A stretch of 64,000 nt of DNA from the NCBI RefSeq assembly GCF_046736045.1, contig NZ_CP177134.1, positions 2,170,001 through 2,234,000 of the forward strand, given 5' to 3'. This DNA comes from Leptospira_A sp046736045. GTDB lineage: Bacteria; Spirochaetota; Leptospiria; Leptospirales; Leptospiraceae. The notes under the pieces were generated by a model. That model saw only the letters and a program-made list of their open reading frames with translations. It had not been told where the DNA came from and searched no databases. The translations under genes and the position numbers were made by a program. Numbering within the stretch: position 1 is the stretch's first letter; each line of letters opens with the position of its first letter. Below are positions 1 through 8,445 of this stretch, piece by piece.

Positions 1-1901
1 TTGTTATGGTGGAAGCTCTGCTTAGATCCGTTCGTAAACCGGAGGATAGAAACCCGATTCATTTTATCGAAGTCTCCAAAGATACCGGTAAAGAAATTTT
101 CTTTTCCATTTTAATCATCATTCTTTCTTATTTTCCCATATTTTCTTTGCAAAGAGTGGAAGGAAAACTTTTTTCTCCCATGGCATATACATTATCATTC
201 GCCATTGCAGGTTCGTTGCTACTGACATTATCGATAGTTCCTATTTTATTATTTTATAGCATGAAGAAGGGAAGTAAGGATCATAAAAAAGAATGGGAAA
301 ACCCTATTTATCTGAGACTGGAAGGATATTATTCGAAAGTATTGGATAAACTTTTTTCCGATTTCAAAAAATATGCGATCTTGGGAATCAGTATTGCATT
401 TTTACTTTTCAGCATTGCCTTTTATCATATCGGAGTGGAATATTTACCGGAGTTAGACGAAGGCTCTTTGAACATTCGTGCCTTTTTGCCTCCGGGAATT
501 TCATTGCAAACTGCAAAATCAATTTCGGATGAAATCAGAACCGTAATCTCCGGAAAAGACGAAGTCAATCTGGTTGTAACCCAATTGGGACGGAATGACG
601 ATGGAACTGATCCTTACGGATCAAACCGCATTGAAATTTTAATCGGTCTCAAGCCCTATGATGAATGGAAATCGGGTTTAAGTAAGGCTGAATTTGCCGA
701 TAGAGCAAAACGAGAATTAGTTGGTAAATTTCTGGGCGTGAAGTTTTTACTTTCCCAGCCGATTATGGACAATGTCTCGGAATCCGCAACGGGAAGTGTA
801 GCCGACTTGGCAATTCATGTGGAAGGAACGGATCTGGTCAGATTGAGAGAGATTGCAGGTCAGATACAAAGTCTTGTCAGCGGAATTAAGGGTTCCGTGG
901 ATTCAGCCATTGAACAGGAAGGAAACCAGGCACAGGTTGTCATTGAAATCAAAAGAAAAGAAGCGGCAAGATACGGAATCAACGTTAGCGAAATTCAGGA
1001 TATGATTGAAGCTTCAATCGGTGGAAAAGAGATTTCTGTTTTATATGAAGATGTTCGAAGATTCGGAATTGTAGTTCGTTATCCTTCGTCTTACAAAAGT
1101 TCGATTAAGTCATTGGAAACTCTTCTTGTGAAATCGGAAAATGGTGCGTTTATTCCTTTAAAGGAATTGGCAAAAATCGAAGTGAAGGACGGTCCGACGA
1201 TCATTCAAAGAAATGACGGAAGGCGAGTTGTTTCCGTTCGAACGAATATCAAAGACCGGGATCAGGCTTCTTTCGTTCGGGAAGCGCAAAAGATCGTTCT
1301 CGAAAAGGTGAAATTGGACAAACGTTACCTGCTCCATTGGGGCGGGCAGTATGAAAACTTAACACGCGCAGGTGATCGTTTAAAAATCATCATTCCGATT
1401 ACTCTGATCATGGTGTTCTTGATTTTATATTTTCATTTCAAAGATTTTCATTATGCCATTACGGCAATGATTTGTATTCCTTTTTCTCTGACCGGAGGAG
1501 TGCTTAGTCTCGCAATCAGAGGCTATCATTTCAATGTATCGGCCGGCATCGGATTTATTTCTTTATTCGGAATTTGTACGATGACAGGAGTTTTATTTCT
1601 TTCCCGTATGAAAAAACATACGATTTCCGGGAGTTTGGAAGAAAGAAAATCCGCGGTGAAAGAAGCTGCCGTTTTGCAATACAAACCCAGAATCATGACG
1701 ATATTGCTTGCGTTATGTGGTCTTATTCCTGCGATGTTCGGGCACGGAGTGGGATCGGATATCCAGCGTTATATGGCTACGGTGATTGTCGGCGGGCTCT
1801 GTTTTGAATTGTTATTTACTCTGACTTTGTTGCCTTGTTTTTATCTATGGCTTTGTTCAGGAACTACTGCGGAAAAAGGCATGACGAGCTCTCCCGGGTA
1901 A
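1..1901 (+). CDS. CzcA/CusA-type heavy-metal efflux RND transporter, C-terminal part (5' end outside window)
   Basis: The reading frame is already open at the window edge, so this is the last ~632 residues of a protein that is usually ~1,030-1,070 residues. The first visible residues (V-M-V-E near the edge) match the DGAVVMVEN-type segment of the HME-RND pump family, followed by FSPMAYT and TM helices. A periplasmic porter region follows (YLPELDEGS at about residue 145, PIMDNVSESATG at about 255). The end is a block of TM helices with FSLTGGVLSL and GIGFISLFGICTMTGV. Family members are inner-membrane proton/metal antiporters that work with a periplasmic adaptor and an outer-membrane channel. 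The metal cannot be told from this half. Partner genes would lie upstream. Confidence 0.85.
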   Translation, partial: VMVEALLRSVRKPEDRNPIHFIEVSKDTGKEIFFSILIIILSYFPIFSLQRVEGKLFSPMAYTLSFAIAGSLLLTLSIVPILLFYSMKKGSKDHKKEWENPIYLRLEGYYSKVLDKLFSDFKKYAILGISIAFLLFSIAFYHIGVEYLPELDEGSLNIRAFLPPGISLQTAKSISDEIRTVISGKDEVNLVVTQLGRNDDGTDPYGSNRIEILIGLKPYDEWKSGLSKAEFADRAKRELVGKFLGVKFLLSQPIMDNVSESATGSVADLAIHVEGTDLVRLREIAGQIQSLVSGIKGSVDSAIEQEGNQAQVVIEIKRKEAARYGINVSEIQDMIEASIGGKEISVLYEDVRRFGIVVRYPSSYKSSIKSLETLLVKSENGAFIPLKELAKIEVKDGPTIIQRNDGRRVVSVRTNIKDRDQASFVREAQKIVLEKVKLDKRYLLHWGGQYENLTRAGDRLKIIIPITLIMVFLILYFHFKDFHYAITAMICIPFSLTGGVLSLAIRGYHFNVSAGIGFISLFGICTMTGVLFLSRMKKHTISGSLEERKSAVKEAAVLQYKPRIMTILLALCGLIPAMFGHGVGSDIQRYMATVIVGGLCFELLFTLTLLPCFYLWLCSGTTAEKGMTSSPG

Positions 1902-1920
1902 GAGCGTTCATGGGGGTTTG

Positions 1921-2039
1921 AGGCTTGCATTTTATTATCCCCGCCCTAATTCGGGAGGGGAACTAGACCCGCCACCCAATGGCTTCCTTCTATCATACCG
2001 TCTTTTTCCCGTAAAGTGATACAGTGATTCCCCGAAATT
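1921..2039 (+). repeat. Dispersed intergenic repeat, short version
   Basis: This stretch aligns with the reverse complement of 32133-32290. Shared blocks in the same order are a CCCCGCC segment, GGGAGGGGAACTAGAC (here at about 1953-1968), CCAATG with CTT, TATCA-ACC, and GTAAAGTGATAC. The copy here lacks the ~55-bp double-hairpin insert present at 32210-32266. It occupies the gap after the efflux gene and codes for nothing visible. It looks like a member of an intergenic repeat family; its function is unknown. Confidence 0.6.
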
Positions 2040-2097
2040 TTATTCAAATAAGTTCGCCTTTTTGACCTTTATTTTCGTATGAGAAACTCTTAAAAAT

Positions 2098-2119
2098 GCG
2101 GAAAAATTCGTTTTTCCGC
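2098..2119 (+). other. Perfect 9-bp hairpin with TTCG tetraloop
   Basis: GCGGAAAAA, TTCG, TTTTTCCGC form a perfect stem with an extra-stable loop, between the efflux gene and the TPR gene. The U-rich arm is inside the stem rather than after it, so this is not a classical terminator. It could be an RNA-stability or leader structure of the downstream gene. Confidence 0.45.
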
Positions 2120-2189
2120 CAACTGGCGGCCATCTTCTTGTAAATTCTGCCATTGGGATTGGTAAAATCTGGCCGATAGAAAACTTAGA

Positions 2190-3371
2190 ATGTGTTTTCG
2201 TATTCGGATTTGCTTTTATTTATTTTCTTTCCTTTCGGGGGCTGCGGTTCTTTGGTCGCAGACTTCGGAAGATAGACTGGCTTTTGCATTTAAAAGTCAA
2301 AATTCCTTGGATCCCCTTCGAATGGTTGTCGTAGGAGAAGTGGTTGGGATTGAAAAAGCAAGTTACTTTGAAGCGGACAAATTATCCGCCGAGTTGGATG
2401 TGGATACAAGACCGGACACTGTCACCTTAAAGGTGGCAAGCCCCAAGGGATTGAGGGTCGGACAAACATTATACTTATTGGAAAAAAATCAGGATCATAA
2501 AACATATCGTGATGCGAATATCGTAGGCATGGTAACCGTTCGTTCCGTATTTCAAACTACATTTTTCGGATGGCAGGTAAGAGGGGATGGTTATCTTCGT
2601 TTGATCGAAGATCGCCCTGTAACTGCCGCTAGACTCCTGGACGCCACCAAATACGAAGAAGCGAACATTGCAAAAAAACAAGGTGATCATTTTGTCGCGA
2701 AAGGCAAACTGGAAGAAGCAATTCGACTTTACAAGCGGGCGATTTCTCTTGATCCGAATTACCCTGATACTCATTTTGCTTTGGGAAAAGTGCATTGGAA
2801 TGACGGTGAAGGTTATGTTTCCGCCGCTTATGAATTTTCACAAGCCTGGAAGAACAGAGAAAGATTTTCAAATTCCCAGGAACAGTTGTTATTCTATCTC
2901 GAATATATGCGTTTTCTGATTTATCAATTTAAAACGGAAGGTAAGGAAAATACAAAAAGCCTCGAACTACTTCCTCAAATTGCGAAAGAAGCCCGCAGTT
3001 TAAATCCCAAAAATTATGAAGCTTGGTTGTATAGTTTTGAATCCGCTTACTTGCAGTTTGTGCGTGCCAATGTGTTGGCTTCCGGCGTTGATTCGAGAAA
3101 GAGTAAGGAGGAATGGTCGGAAAAAGCGGAAGATGCTTTGTTTCGAGCAGTTAACTTGCGTAAATCGGATTATTATCTTCACAAACTTGCCTGTGAATTT
3201 TATAATTTGAAATGGAAAGAAACCAGAAACACTCCTAAAGAGAAAGAATACAGAGACAAACTCGTAGAACACGGAAGATTGCTTCGTGTTTATTATACGG
3301 GAGAAACCGGAATCTCTGACGAAATTTTAAATGCGATTCGGTTGGCGGAGAAACAATCCGGAGTATTTTAA
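2190..3371 (+). CDS. Exported TPR-repeat protein
   Basis: 393 residues. An N-terminal signal peptide (hydrophobic residues about 5-22, ending near AVLWSQ) is followed by a ~130-residue domain of mixed beta character (DTVTLKVASPKGLRVGQTLYL). TPR-like helices begin at about residue 160; the clearest repeat is KGKLEEAIRLYKRAISLDPNYPDTHFALG. TPRs normally hold protein partners, here probably in the periplasm. There is no lipobox cysteine. The gene stands alone, convergent with the next gene (4-bp gap). The specific role is not recognisable. Confidence 0.7.
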   Translation: MCFRIRICFYLFSFLSGAAVLWSQTSEDRLAFAFKSQNSLDPLRMVVVGEVVGIEKASYFEADKLSAELDVDTRPDTVTLKVASPKGLRVGQTLYLLEKNQDHKTYRDANIVGMVTVRSVFQTTFFGWQVRGDGYLRLIEDRPVTAARLLDATKYEEANIAKKQGDHFVAKGKLEEAIRLYKRAISLDPNYPDTHFALGKVHWNDGEGYVSAAYEFSQAWKNRERFSNSQEQLLFYLEYMRFLIYQFKTEGKENTKSLELLPQIAKEARSLNPKNYEAWLYSFESAYLQFVRANVLASGVDSRKSKEEWSEKAEDALFRAVNLRKSDYYLHKLACEFYNLKWKETRNTPKEKEYRDKLVEHGRLLRVYYTGETGISDEILNAIRLAEKQSGVF

Positions 3372-3375
3372 ACAA

Positions 3376-4641
3376 TCATTCGGAGAGAATTTTCATACTC
3401 TTATCAAATAGAAAATCTTCCAGATACAACATATCATTCGGGGAAGAGCTGAAATAGTTTACCCCCAGATGAAAATGATCACCTCTATCCATATATCTTA
3501 ATATTTCACCGCGTATAATCAATGTTACTTCTTTTCTAAGGGGAATGAACATCTTTATGATATTATGGCGTTTCAGATATTGAAATAACCGTTTGTCATG
3601 GATTTCAAACAAAAGTCCGTCCAAAGAAATATCTACAACTCTCGTCGTACTTTGCATTGTTTCGTAACTACCGAACTGAATGGCTACTTTCGTAAATGCA
3701 TAACTTATGATTTCGGAAAGTTCGTGGATATAGATTGCCTGTGTATTGGAAATGGTGAAACGATCCATTGCCGTTGAATATGTTTTTATATAACCTACAA
3801 CATCTTCATACAATCGAATGGGAGAGATTACATAAGATACGAAAAAATCCCTCGATTCCGCCTTTCTCATGGATTCGAAAAATTCCAATGTAAAGTCTTC
3901 TCCCAGTTCTTTGATCATTTGTTTGTATTCCGAATTGAAATTAAACAGAAACTCGCTTGTTGTTTCCTGGATGTACGACTCGATCCGGTTGCAATCCGGA
4001 ATATAAATGGTTTTGCCGGTTTGTTGGAGATAGTTTTTGATAAAACTTTCCGTTTCCGAAAGTTGTTTTGTTTCATTATAAAAAATAATCTCGTAATCTT
4101 TGGAAACTTTTTGAATCGCTTCGGTAAGGATTACATTCACGAGCTTAAGATCCGGTTGATCCTTTCGTATTTCCTTCATTAGGTGGGGAAAGCGGCTTTC
4201 CGCATACAGGTTTTTCCCAACTTCCCTCGATCCTCCCGTTAAGGAACGGAACAAGATGATAAAGTTCATGAAAAGGTCATCGACGGGAATCCTGCGGTTG
4301 GTCCTGAGCTGATAGGACTGAAGTTCTGTCGGAGTTTTGATGATGGTTTTATCCGCCTGGATATCCGAGATCACAACTTCGAACTGATAATTGATGTTCA
4401 TTACTTCGAATCGAACCCGTGCCCGCCTGGATCCTTTTTCGATAATGTCCGGAACCAGAAGTGTGACCGTATCGGACTCGATTTCTTCGACGGCAGCGAC
4501 TAAATTTTCTTCCTCGTAAATGAATTCGAATTCCCGGTTATCCGCTTTTAGATAGTAAAACAGATGTTTGACGATATTTACGTCCGATCCGACGATCGTC
4601 TCTTCAAAAAGAGATTCCAGGATCGTAATGAGTTCCTGCAT
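3376..4641 (-). CDS. DUF1577-like protein with PilZ-type motifs
   Basis: 421 residues from the chosen ATG, which has GGAAGA nine bases upstream; an alternative in-frame ATG lies at 4665 without a visible ribosome site. The protein resembles the Leptospira family DUF1577 (from memory, not searched). Two features suggest a PilZ-like c-di-GMP-binding fold: RTNRR at about residue 113 (RxxxR pattern) and DISLDG at about residue 337 (DxSxxG pattern). They are unusually far apart, with a ~200-residue helical segment between them. No membrane segment is visible. It would act as a cytoplasmic c-di-GMP receptor if the motifs are functional. Confidence 0.6.
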   Translation of the reverse strand: MQELITILESLFEETIVGSDVNIVKHLFYYLKADNREFEFIYEEENLVAAVEEIESDTVTLLVPDIIEKGSRRARVRFEVMNINYQFEVVISDIQADKTIIKTPTELQSYQLRTNRRIPVDDLFMNFIILFRSLTGGSREVGKNLYAESRFPHLMKEIRKDQPDLKLVNVILTEAIQKVSKDYEIIFYNETKQLSETESFIKNYLQQTGKTIYIPDCNRIESYIQETTSEFLFNFNSEYKQMIKELGEDFTLEFFESMRKAESRDFFVSYVISPIRLYEDVVGYIKTYSTAMDRFTISNTQAIYIHELSEIISYAFTKVAIQFGSYETMQSTTRVVDISLDGLLFEIHDKRLFQYLKRHNIIKMFIPLRKEVTLIIRGEILRYMDRGDHFHLGVNYFSSSPNDMLYLEDFLFDKSMKILSE

Positions 4642-4758
4642 TGAGTCCGTTCTTCCGATCGCCATATATATAATATCGAATCTGAAATGGCTAAAATGCA
4701 AATCCAAACCGGGAAAAATCTAAGGGAAAACGACAAAATACGTCGAAAGAGGAAGTAT

Positions 4759-5289
4759 ATGGAACTAGTTCTCCCAAACCAAGTCAACCCGGAACTCCTG
4801 CCGATGATCCGCCAAGGCCTCATCACCCCCGAAAAACTCGTCATCCTCGTGGATCTGGCTGAAATCGTGGATCGTTTTGCCACGACTCTATTTACGGAAG
4901 AAGATGTGCAGGAAAAATTGAAAGCACAGTTCGGAGTTCTTCCGGATATCATTACCTGGGGAGATTATTTTCAAACGGAAGTTGCTTCCCGTTACTTTTT
5001 GGAAACGGAAGAGTCTTTGCGAAAAATTGTAGATACGATCCGCTTCGATTTGATTTCTTCGCATTTGATTTTTGCCGGGAAACCGGAGTATTATAAGAAC
5101 AATGTCCGCTCGGAAGCTTTGGTGAGCAAAGGGATCGACGCAGCTCTTTGGAAAAACGAAGAGGAAGAATCCATTCATTTGGAAATTCTTTTGGACTATT
5201 TTGAAAATCTCGGTTTGTCCGATCGCCCTCTTTCCTTTCAGGACAAAATCTGGTATGAAGCATTCAATATAAAGGAAGTTGCCATATAA
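4759..5289 (+). CDS. Conserved hypothetical protein (acidic, soluble)
   Basis: 176 residues starting MELVLPNQV. This start was chosen because AGAGGAAG sits just upstream; the frame is open further back to 4687. The sequence is rich in Glu, Asp and hydrophobics, with no signal peptide, TM segment or motif I recognise. It is followed after one base by the crotonase gene, so the two are probably co-transcribed. It is divergent from the PilZ-like gene. Confidence 0.6.
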   Translation: MELVLPNQVNPELLPMIRQGLITPEKLVILVDLAEIVDRFATTLFTEEDVQEKLKAQFGVLPDIITWGDYFQTEVASRYFLETEESLRKIVDTIRFDLISSHLIFAGKPEYYKNNVRSEALVSKGIDAALWKNEEEESIHLEILLDYFENLGLSDRPLSFQDKIWYEAFNIKEVAI

Positions 5290-5290
5290 C

Positions 5291-6091
5291 ATGAGTAAGT
5301 ATGAGTTTATTGAAGTTGAGAAGGATACGAACTCAGACGGTCAGATTATTTCCGTATTTTTAAACAACCCCGGATCCCGTAATTCCATGACTTGGAAAAT
5401 GGGTGAAGAGTTTGCCGAGGCCATCCGTTCCATATCCAAAGAAAAAAAGCTTCCCCGAGCAGTCATCATCTCCGGCAAAAACGATGTGTTTTGTGCGGGA
5501 GGAGATTTGAATTTACTCAGATCTTTTTCCGAAAGAACATTTTCGCAAAACAAAAAAGGAATGAGAAAGTTTTACAGTTTTTTTCTTTCCGTTCGTAATT
5601 TACCGGTTCCTGTTTTAGCGGCTGTTAATGGGCATGCGATCGGAGCGGGGCTTTCCATCGCATTCGCTTGTGACCTTCGCGTATTTGCCAATGAAGGAAA
5701 GTATTCGTTTAATTTTGTTAGGTTGGGAATTCATCCGGGAATGGGAAGCTCATACTTGGCCCCGGAACTTCTTGGCAAAAGCTTAGGCGGAAGACTTTTA
5801 TTTTCGGGAGAAACATTTTCGGGGATTGATGCAAAAAACTGGGGACTCGCCTGGCAGTCTCATCCGAAAGCGGAAGTATATGCAAAGACCAAAGAACTGG
5901 CTGTTTATATGGCGGAAGCGGCACCGCTTGCTTTGCAAGAATTGAAACAAAATATATATTCCTGGAAGGAATTGGATCGTGCCTTAAAAAAGGAAGCCGA
6001 ATCGCAAGCTCGCAATTTTATCTCTGCGGACTTTCGTGAAACTTTGGCGAGCGTTGTGGAAAAAAGAGCGCCCGTCTTTATTGGGAAGTAA
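5291..6091 (+). CDS. Enoyl-CoA hydratase/isomerase family (crotonase) protein
   Basis: 266 residues, the usual crotonase length. Oxyanion-hole segments are visible: SGKNDVFCAGGDL (about residues 58-70) and AVNGHAIGAGLSIAFACDLRVF (about 111-132). HPGMGSS follows, where hydratases carry their second catalytic Glu, and a typical Glu is not obvious there, so hydratase versus isomerase or another crotonase activity is open. It acts on acyl-CoA thioesters in the cytoplasm. The ATG lies 1 bp after the upstream stop; a TTG 12 bp earlier is too close to the AAAGGAAG ribosome site. Confidence 0.85.
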   Translation: MSKYEFIEVEKDTNSDGQIISVFLNNPGSRNSMTWKMGEEFAEAIRSISKEKKLPRAVIISGKNDVFCAGGDLNLLRSFSERTFSQNKKGMRKFYSFFLSVRNLPVPVLAAVNGHAIGAGLSIAFACDLRVFANEGKYSFNFVRLGIHPGMGSSYLAPELLGKSLGGRLLFSGETFSGIDAKNWGLAWQSHPKAEVYAKTKELAVYMAEAAPLALQELKQNIYSWKELDRALKKEAESQARNFISADFRETLASVVEKRAPVFIGK

Positions 6092-6191
6092 TCTTAGACT
6101 CTTTTTTTTGTAAAAAAAATGGCTCAAAAAACTTTCCTTTTCAGTTAACTCACCCCTCTTTTTTTCCGATCTTAGAATTGATTGATAATCG

Positions 6192-6219
6192 AGACAAAGT
6201 CTGTTGCCTGACTTTGTCT
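6192..6219. other. Perfect inverted repeat
   Basis: AGACAAAGTC and GACTTTGTCT flank an 8-base loop. The arms are perfectly complementary over 10 bp. It lies between the crotonase gene and its terminator and has no U-tract. It may be an RNA structure or a protein site. Confidence 0.4.
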
Positions 6220-6230
6220 TAAATCACTCC

Positions 6231-6264
6231 CGGGGGGTCACCGAAAGGGAACCCCCTTTTTTTA
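6231..6264 (+). terminator. Rho-independent terminator after the crotonase gene
   Basis: A GGGGGT / ACCCCC stem with a 12-base loop is followed by seven T residues. It would end the 4759-6091 transcription unit before the rhomboid gene. Confidence 0.75.
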
Positions 6265-6308
6265 TTTCCCTTGTTTCTTCTCAGACAGATTAAATACTGG
6301 AAGAAGCT

Positions 6309-7262
6309 ATGAGAGACAAATACCGGGAGGGAACGAAATTATTTGGAAATCCCCTCACTCATCCACTCAACCTAATTCTGATTTTCAATTGTCTTGTTTT
6401 CATCCTTCAATATTTTGCGGGTCAACTGCTTATCTTTCGTTTTGCTTTGATTCCGGATTTTGTACTTTCCGGAGCATACTGGCAGTTGTTCACTTACGGG
6501 TTTTTGCACGATACAAGTAGCTATTTCCCTTTCCATTTGCTTTTGAATATGTACGGGTTCTATATGTTGGGAACTTATGTGATTCCCGCACTCGGCAAAT
6601 TGAAGTTCACATTGCTTTATTTCGGAGCACAGTTAGGCGGCGGTCTGTTCGTGCTTTTTTCCGCTTTCATAAATACTCAGTTAGGTGGAGATATTCCTCT
6701 TTTGGACAATCCTTCCGCACCAACCATCGGAGCCTCCGGCGGTGTCTTCGGATTACTTGCCGTTTTCGGTTTACTTTATCCCAATTCGGAACTTTTCCTT
6801 TTGGTATTTCGGGTGAAGGCTAAAAATGCGGTTTGGGTGTCTTTGCTGGTAGGTTATGCGATCGGTTTTTTGGGAAATAGTTCTATTTCTAACACCTGTC
6901 ATTTGGGCGGTGCGATTGCAGGCATACTTATTTTCCGACTGATGGAAAAGAGAATCCGGTCTGCAAGTCTTCCGACTCTTCCGGGAATGGATTGGGACAG
7001 AGAGGACGAACCGGTGAGGCAAAAACCTAAATCGATTCTCCCCAAAGCGGAAGATTTATTTTCCGATCAAAAAAAAGCAAATGAGACTATCTTGCGCGAG
7101 TTATCCAAATTGGCTTCTTTTGAACAAATTGAAGACTATCTTCACGATAAACAGGTGGTAAATGCTAATATTTGCCCGCCTTCTACGTATAACTCCGAAG
7201 ATCCTATTTGTCTGCGCTGCGAATGGCTTCCTAATTGTGCTTTAAGGAAAGCGAAAGGTTAA
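6309..7262 (+). CDS. Rhomboid family intramembrane serine protease
   Basis: 317 residues with about six TM helices in the first 215. The catalytic serine is in GASGG (about residue 142) and the histidine in CHLGGAIAG (about residue 197). HLLLNMYG carries the conserved HxxxN region of TM2. Rhomboids cut membrane proteins within the bilayer. The ~100-residue cytoplasmic tail ends in a cysteine cluster (CPPSTYNSEDPICLRCEWLPNC), which could bind metal; such a tail is unusual for minimal rhomboids. Substrates are unknown. Confidence 0.9.
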   Translation: MRDKYREGTKLFGNPLTHPLNLILIFNCLVFILQYFAGQLLIFRFALIPDFVLSGAYWQLFTYGFLHDTSSYFPFHLLLNMYGFYMLGTYVIPALGKLKFTLLYFGAQLGGGLFVLFSAFINTQLGGDIPLLDNPSAPTIGASGGVFGLLAVFGLLYPNSELFLLVFRVKAKNAVWVSLLVGYAIGFLGNSSISNTCHLGGAIAGILIFRLMEKRIRSASLPTLPGMDWDREDEPVRQKPKSILPKAEDLFSDQKKANETILRELSKLASFEQIEDYLHDKQVVNANICPPSTYNSEDPICLRCEWLPNCALRKAKG

Positions 7263-7282
7263 ATAATTTTCTACGTAATTTC

Positions 7283-7311
7283 TTGACAAATTTTAAAAAT
7301 GGGGACAATAA
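7283..7311 (+). promoter_or_regulatory. Candidate sigma-70-type promoter
   Basis: TTGACA at 7283-7288 is followed 17 bp later by CAATAA at 7306-7311. The -10 ends only a few bases before the ATG at 7316, so a transcript from here would be nearly leaderless. The GGGGA ribosome-like site would lie upstream of the transcript start, so this could be coincidental. Confidence 0.35.
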
Positions 7312-7315
7312 ACTT

Positions 7316-7795
7316 ATGGCTGAAAACAAAAACAGCACAATGAGTGAAGTTCTTAAAAGAGAAAAGCTCCAAAAGGACCATAAGAAAGAACAAATCGAAA
7401 CAGAGCGGAAAGCGATTGAAGCTGCTGTTGCGAAAATGGCCGCTCCTGTTCCCGGAGAAAAACCTAGCATTGCTTCCACAGCAAATTCCCGCAGGTATAT
7501 GAGTTCTTATGAAGTTGCTGTGGTTCAGACTTCGAAGGACATTCGATATTATTTTTTACTGGAGCAGGCATATGCATCCAAATTCAAAGAGATCTTCCAA
7601 TCCAATGAAAGCACATTCAAAAGATATGCTATTGATGGTCCGAAGTATTTAGAATACATTCGCGAATCATATGAAAGATATAAAAAAGTTCACTCACTCA
7701 TGCCATTGGAACCAATGAAGCCAAAACATTTCAAGTATGTAGTCGATTCCATTCACGAGTTGATCCATATGCTCGGTCAACGTTTCGGTAACTAA
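7316..7795 (+). CDS. Conserved hypothetical protein with charged N-terminal coil
   Basis: 159 residues. Residues about 8-45 are highly charged and probably coiled-coil (EVLKREKLQKDHKKEQIETE). The rest is a compact alpha-helical domain (FLLEQAYASKFKEIFQSNE; EYIRESYERYKKVHSLMP). No signal peptide, TM or known motif is visible. The start ATG has GGGGA upstream; the frame extends back into the rhomboid gene, but the chosen start gives no overlap. It is followed closely by the response-regulator gene. Confidence 0.6.
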   Translation: MAENKNSTMSEVLKREKLQKDHKKEQIETERKAIEAAVAKMAAPVPGEKPSIASTANSRRYMSSYEVAVVQTSKDIRYYFLLEQAYASKFKEIFQSNESTFKRYAIDGPKYLEYIRESYERYKKVHSLMPLEPMKPKHFKYVVDSIHELIHMLGQRFGN

Positions 7796-7827
7796 TTGAT
7801 TTTTCCCCCACAAGTGAAACCGAGACC

Positions 7828-8445
7828 ATGAGCAAATCCATATTATTATTGGAAGATGATACTGAATTTGCAACAGAGCTTATGCTTCGTTTCCAAGAGT
7901 CGGGATCGGGATACAATGTAGTTCATTTTTCCAATTTTTTAGATTTTAAGGCCAATGAACCGGAAGCCTTGGATTTGATTTATCTGGATCTGGGACTTCC
8001 CGATGTAGACGGCCTTTCCGTCATCCCTTACCTCAGGCAAAAATATCCGGAAGCAAAACTTTCCGTGCTTTCCATATTCCAGGATGAAGAAAAAGTTTTT
8101 CAGGCAATTCGATTCGGAGCTTGCGGTTATATCTGGAAGTCGGATTTAAAAGATGTCCCTGAGACAACCAGAATGATTTTGGAAGATGGTGTTATGCTCA
8201 CTCAGAACATAGCGCTTCGCATCATCAGACATTTTCAAACACCAGCTAGCAAGAATGAGATGGTAAGTATTCTTTCCGTTCGTGAAAAACAGATTTTAGA
8301 CCGGATTGTAGATGGTGAAACTGCAAAACAAATCAGCCATTCTTTAGGGACTTCAGACGGGACAGTTCGAAACCAACTGAAAAGTATCTATCGAAAACTG
8401 GAAGTCAATTCAAAGAGCGAACTCATTCTTAAATTCAAACGATGA
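7828..8445 (+). CDS. NarL/FixJ-type response regulator
   Basis: 205 residues. The receiver domain has the acidic pair at D10-D11, phospho-acceptor D54 in YLDLGLPDVDG, Ser82 and Lys104. A LuxR-type HTH runs from about residue 147 (LSVREKQILDRIVDGETAKQ, then GTVRNQLKSIYRKLEV). It should bind DNA when phosphorylated. The kinase gene overlaps its stop by ATGA, so the pair is translationally coupled. Confidence 0.9.
   Translation: MSKSILLLEDDTEFATELMLRFQESGSGYNVVHFSNFLDFKANEPEALDLIYLDLGLPDVDGLSVIPYLRQKYPEAKLSVLSIFQDEEKVFQAIRFGACGYIWKSDLKDVPETTRMILEDGVMLTQNIALRIIRHFQTPASKNEMVSILSVREKQILDRIVDGETAKQISHSLGTSDGTVRNQLKSIYRKLEVNSKSELILKFKR

Noticed and set aside
2475..2795. Minus-strand frames inside the TPR gene
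   Set aside because: Shadow frames with no start signals or family features.
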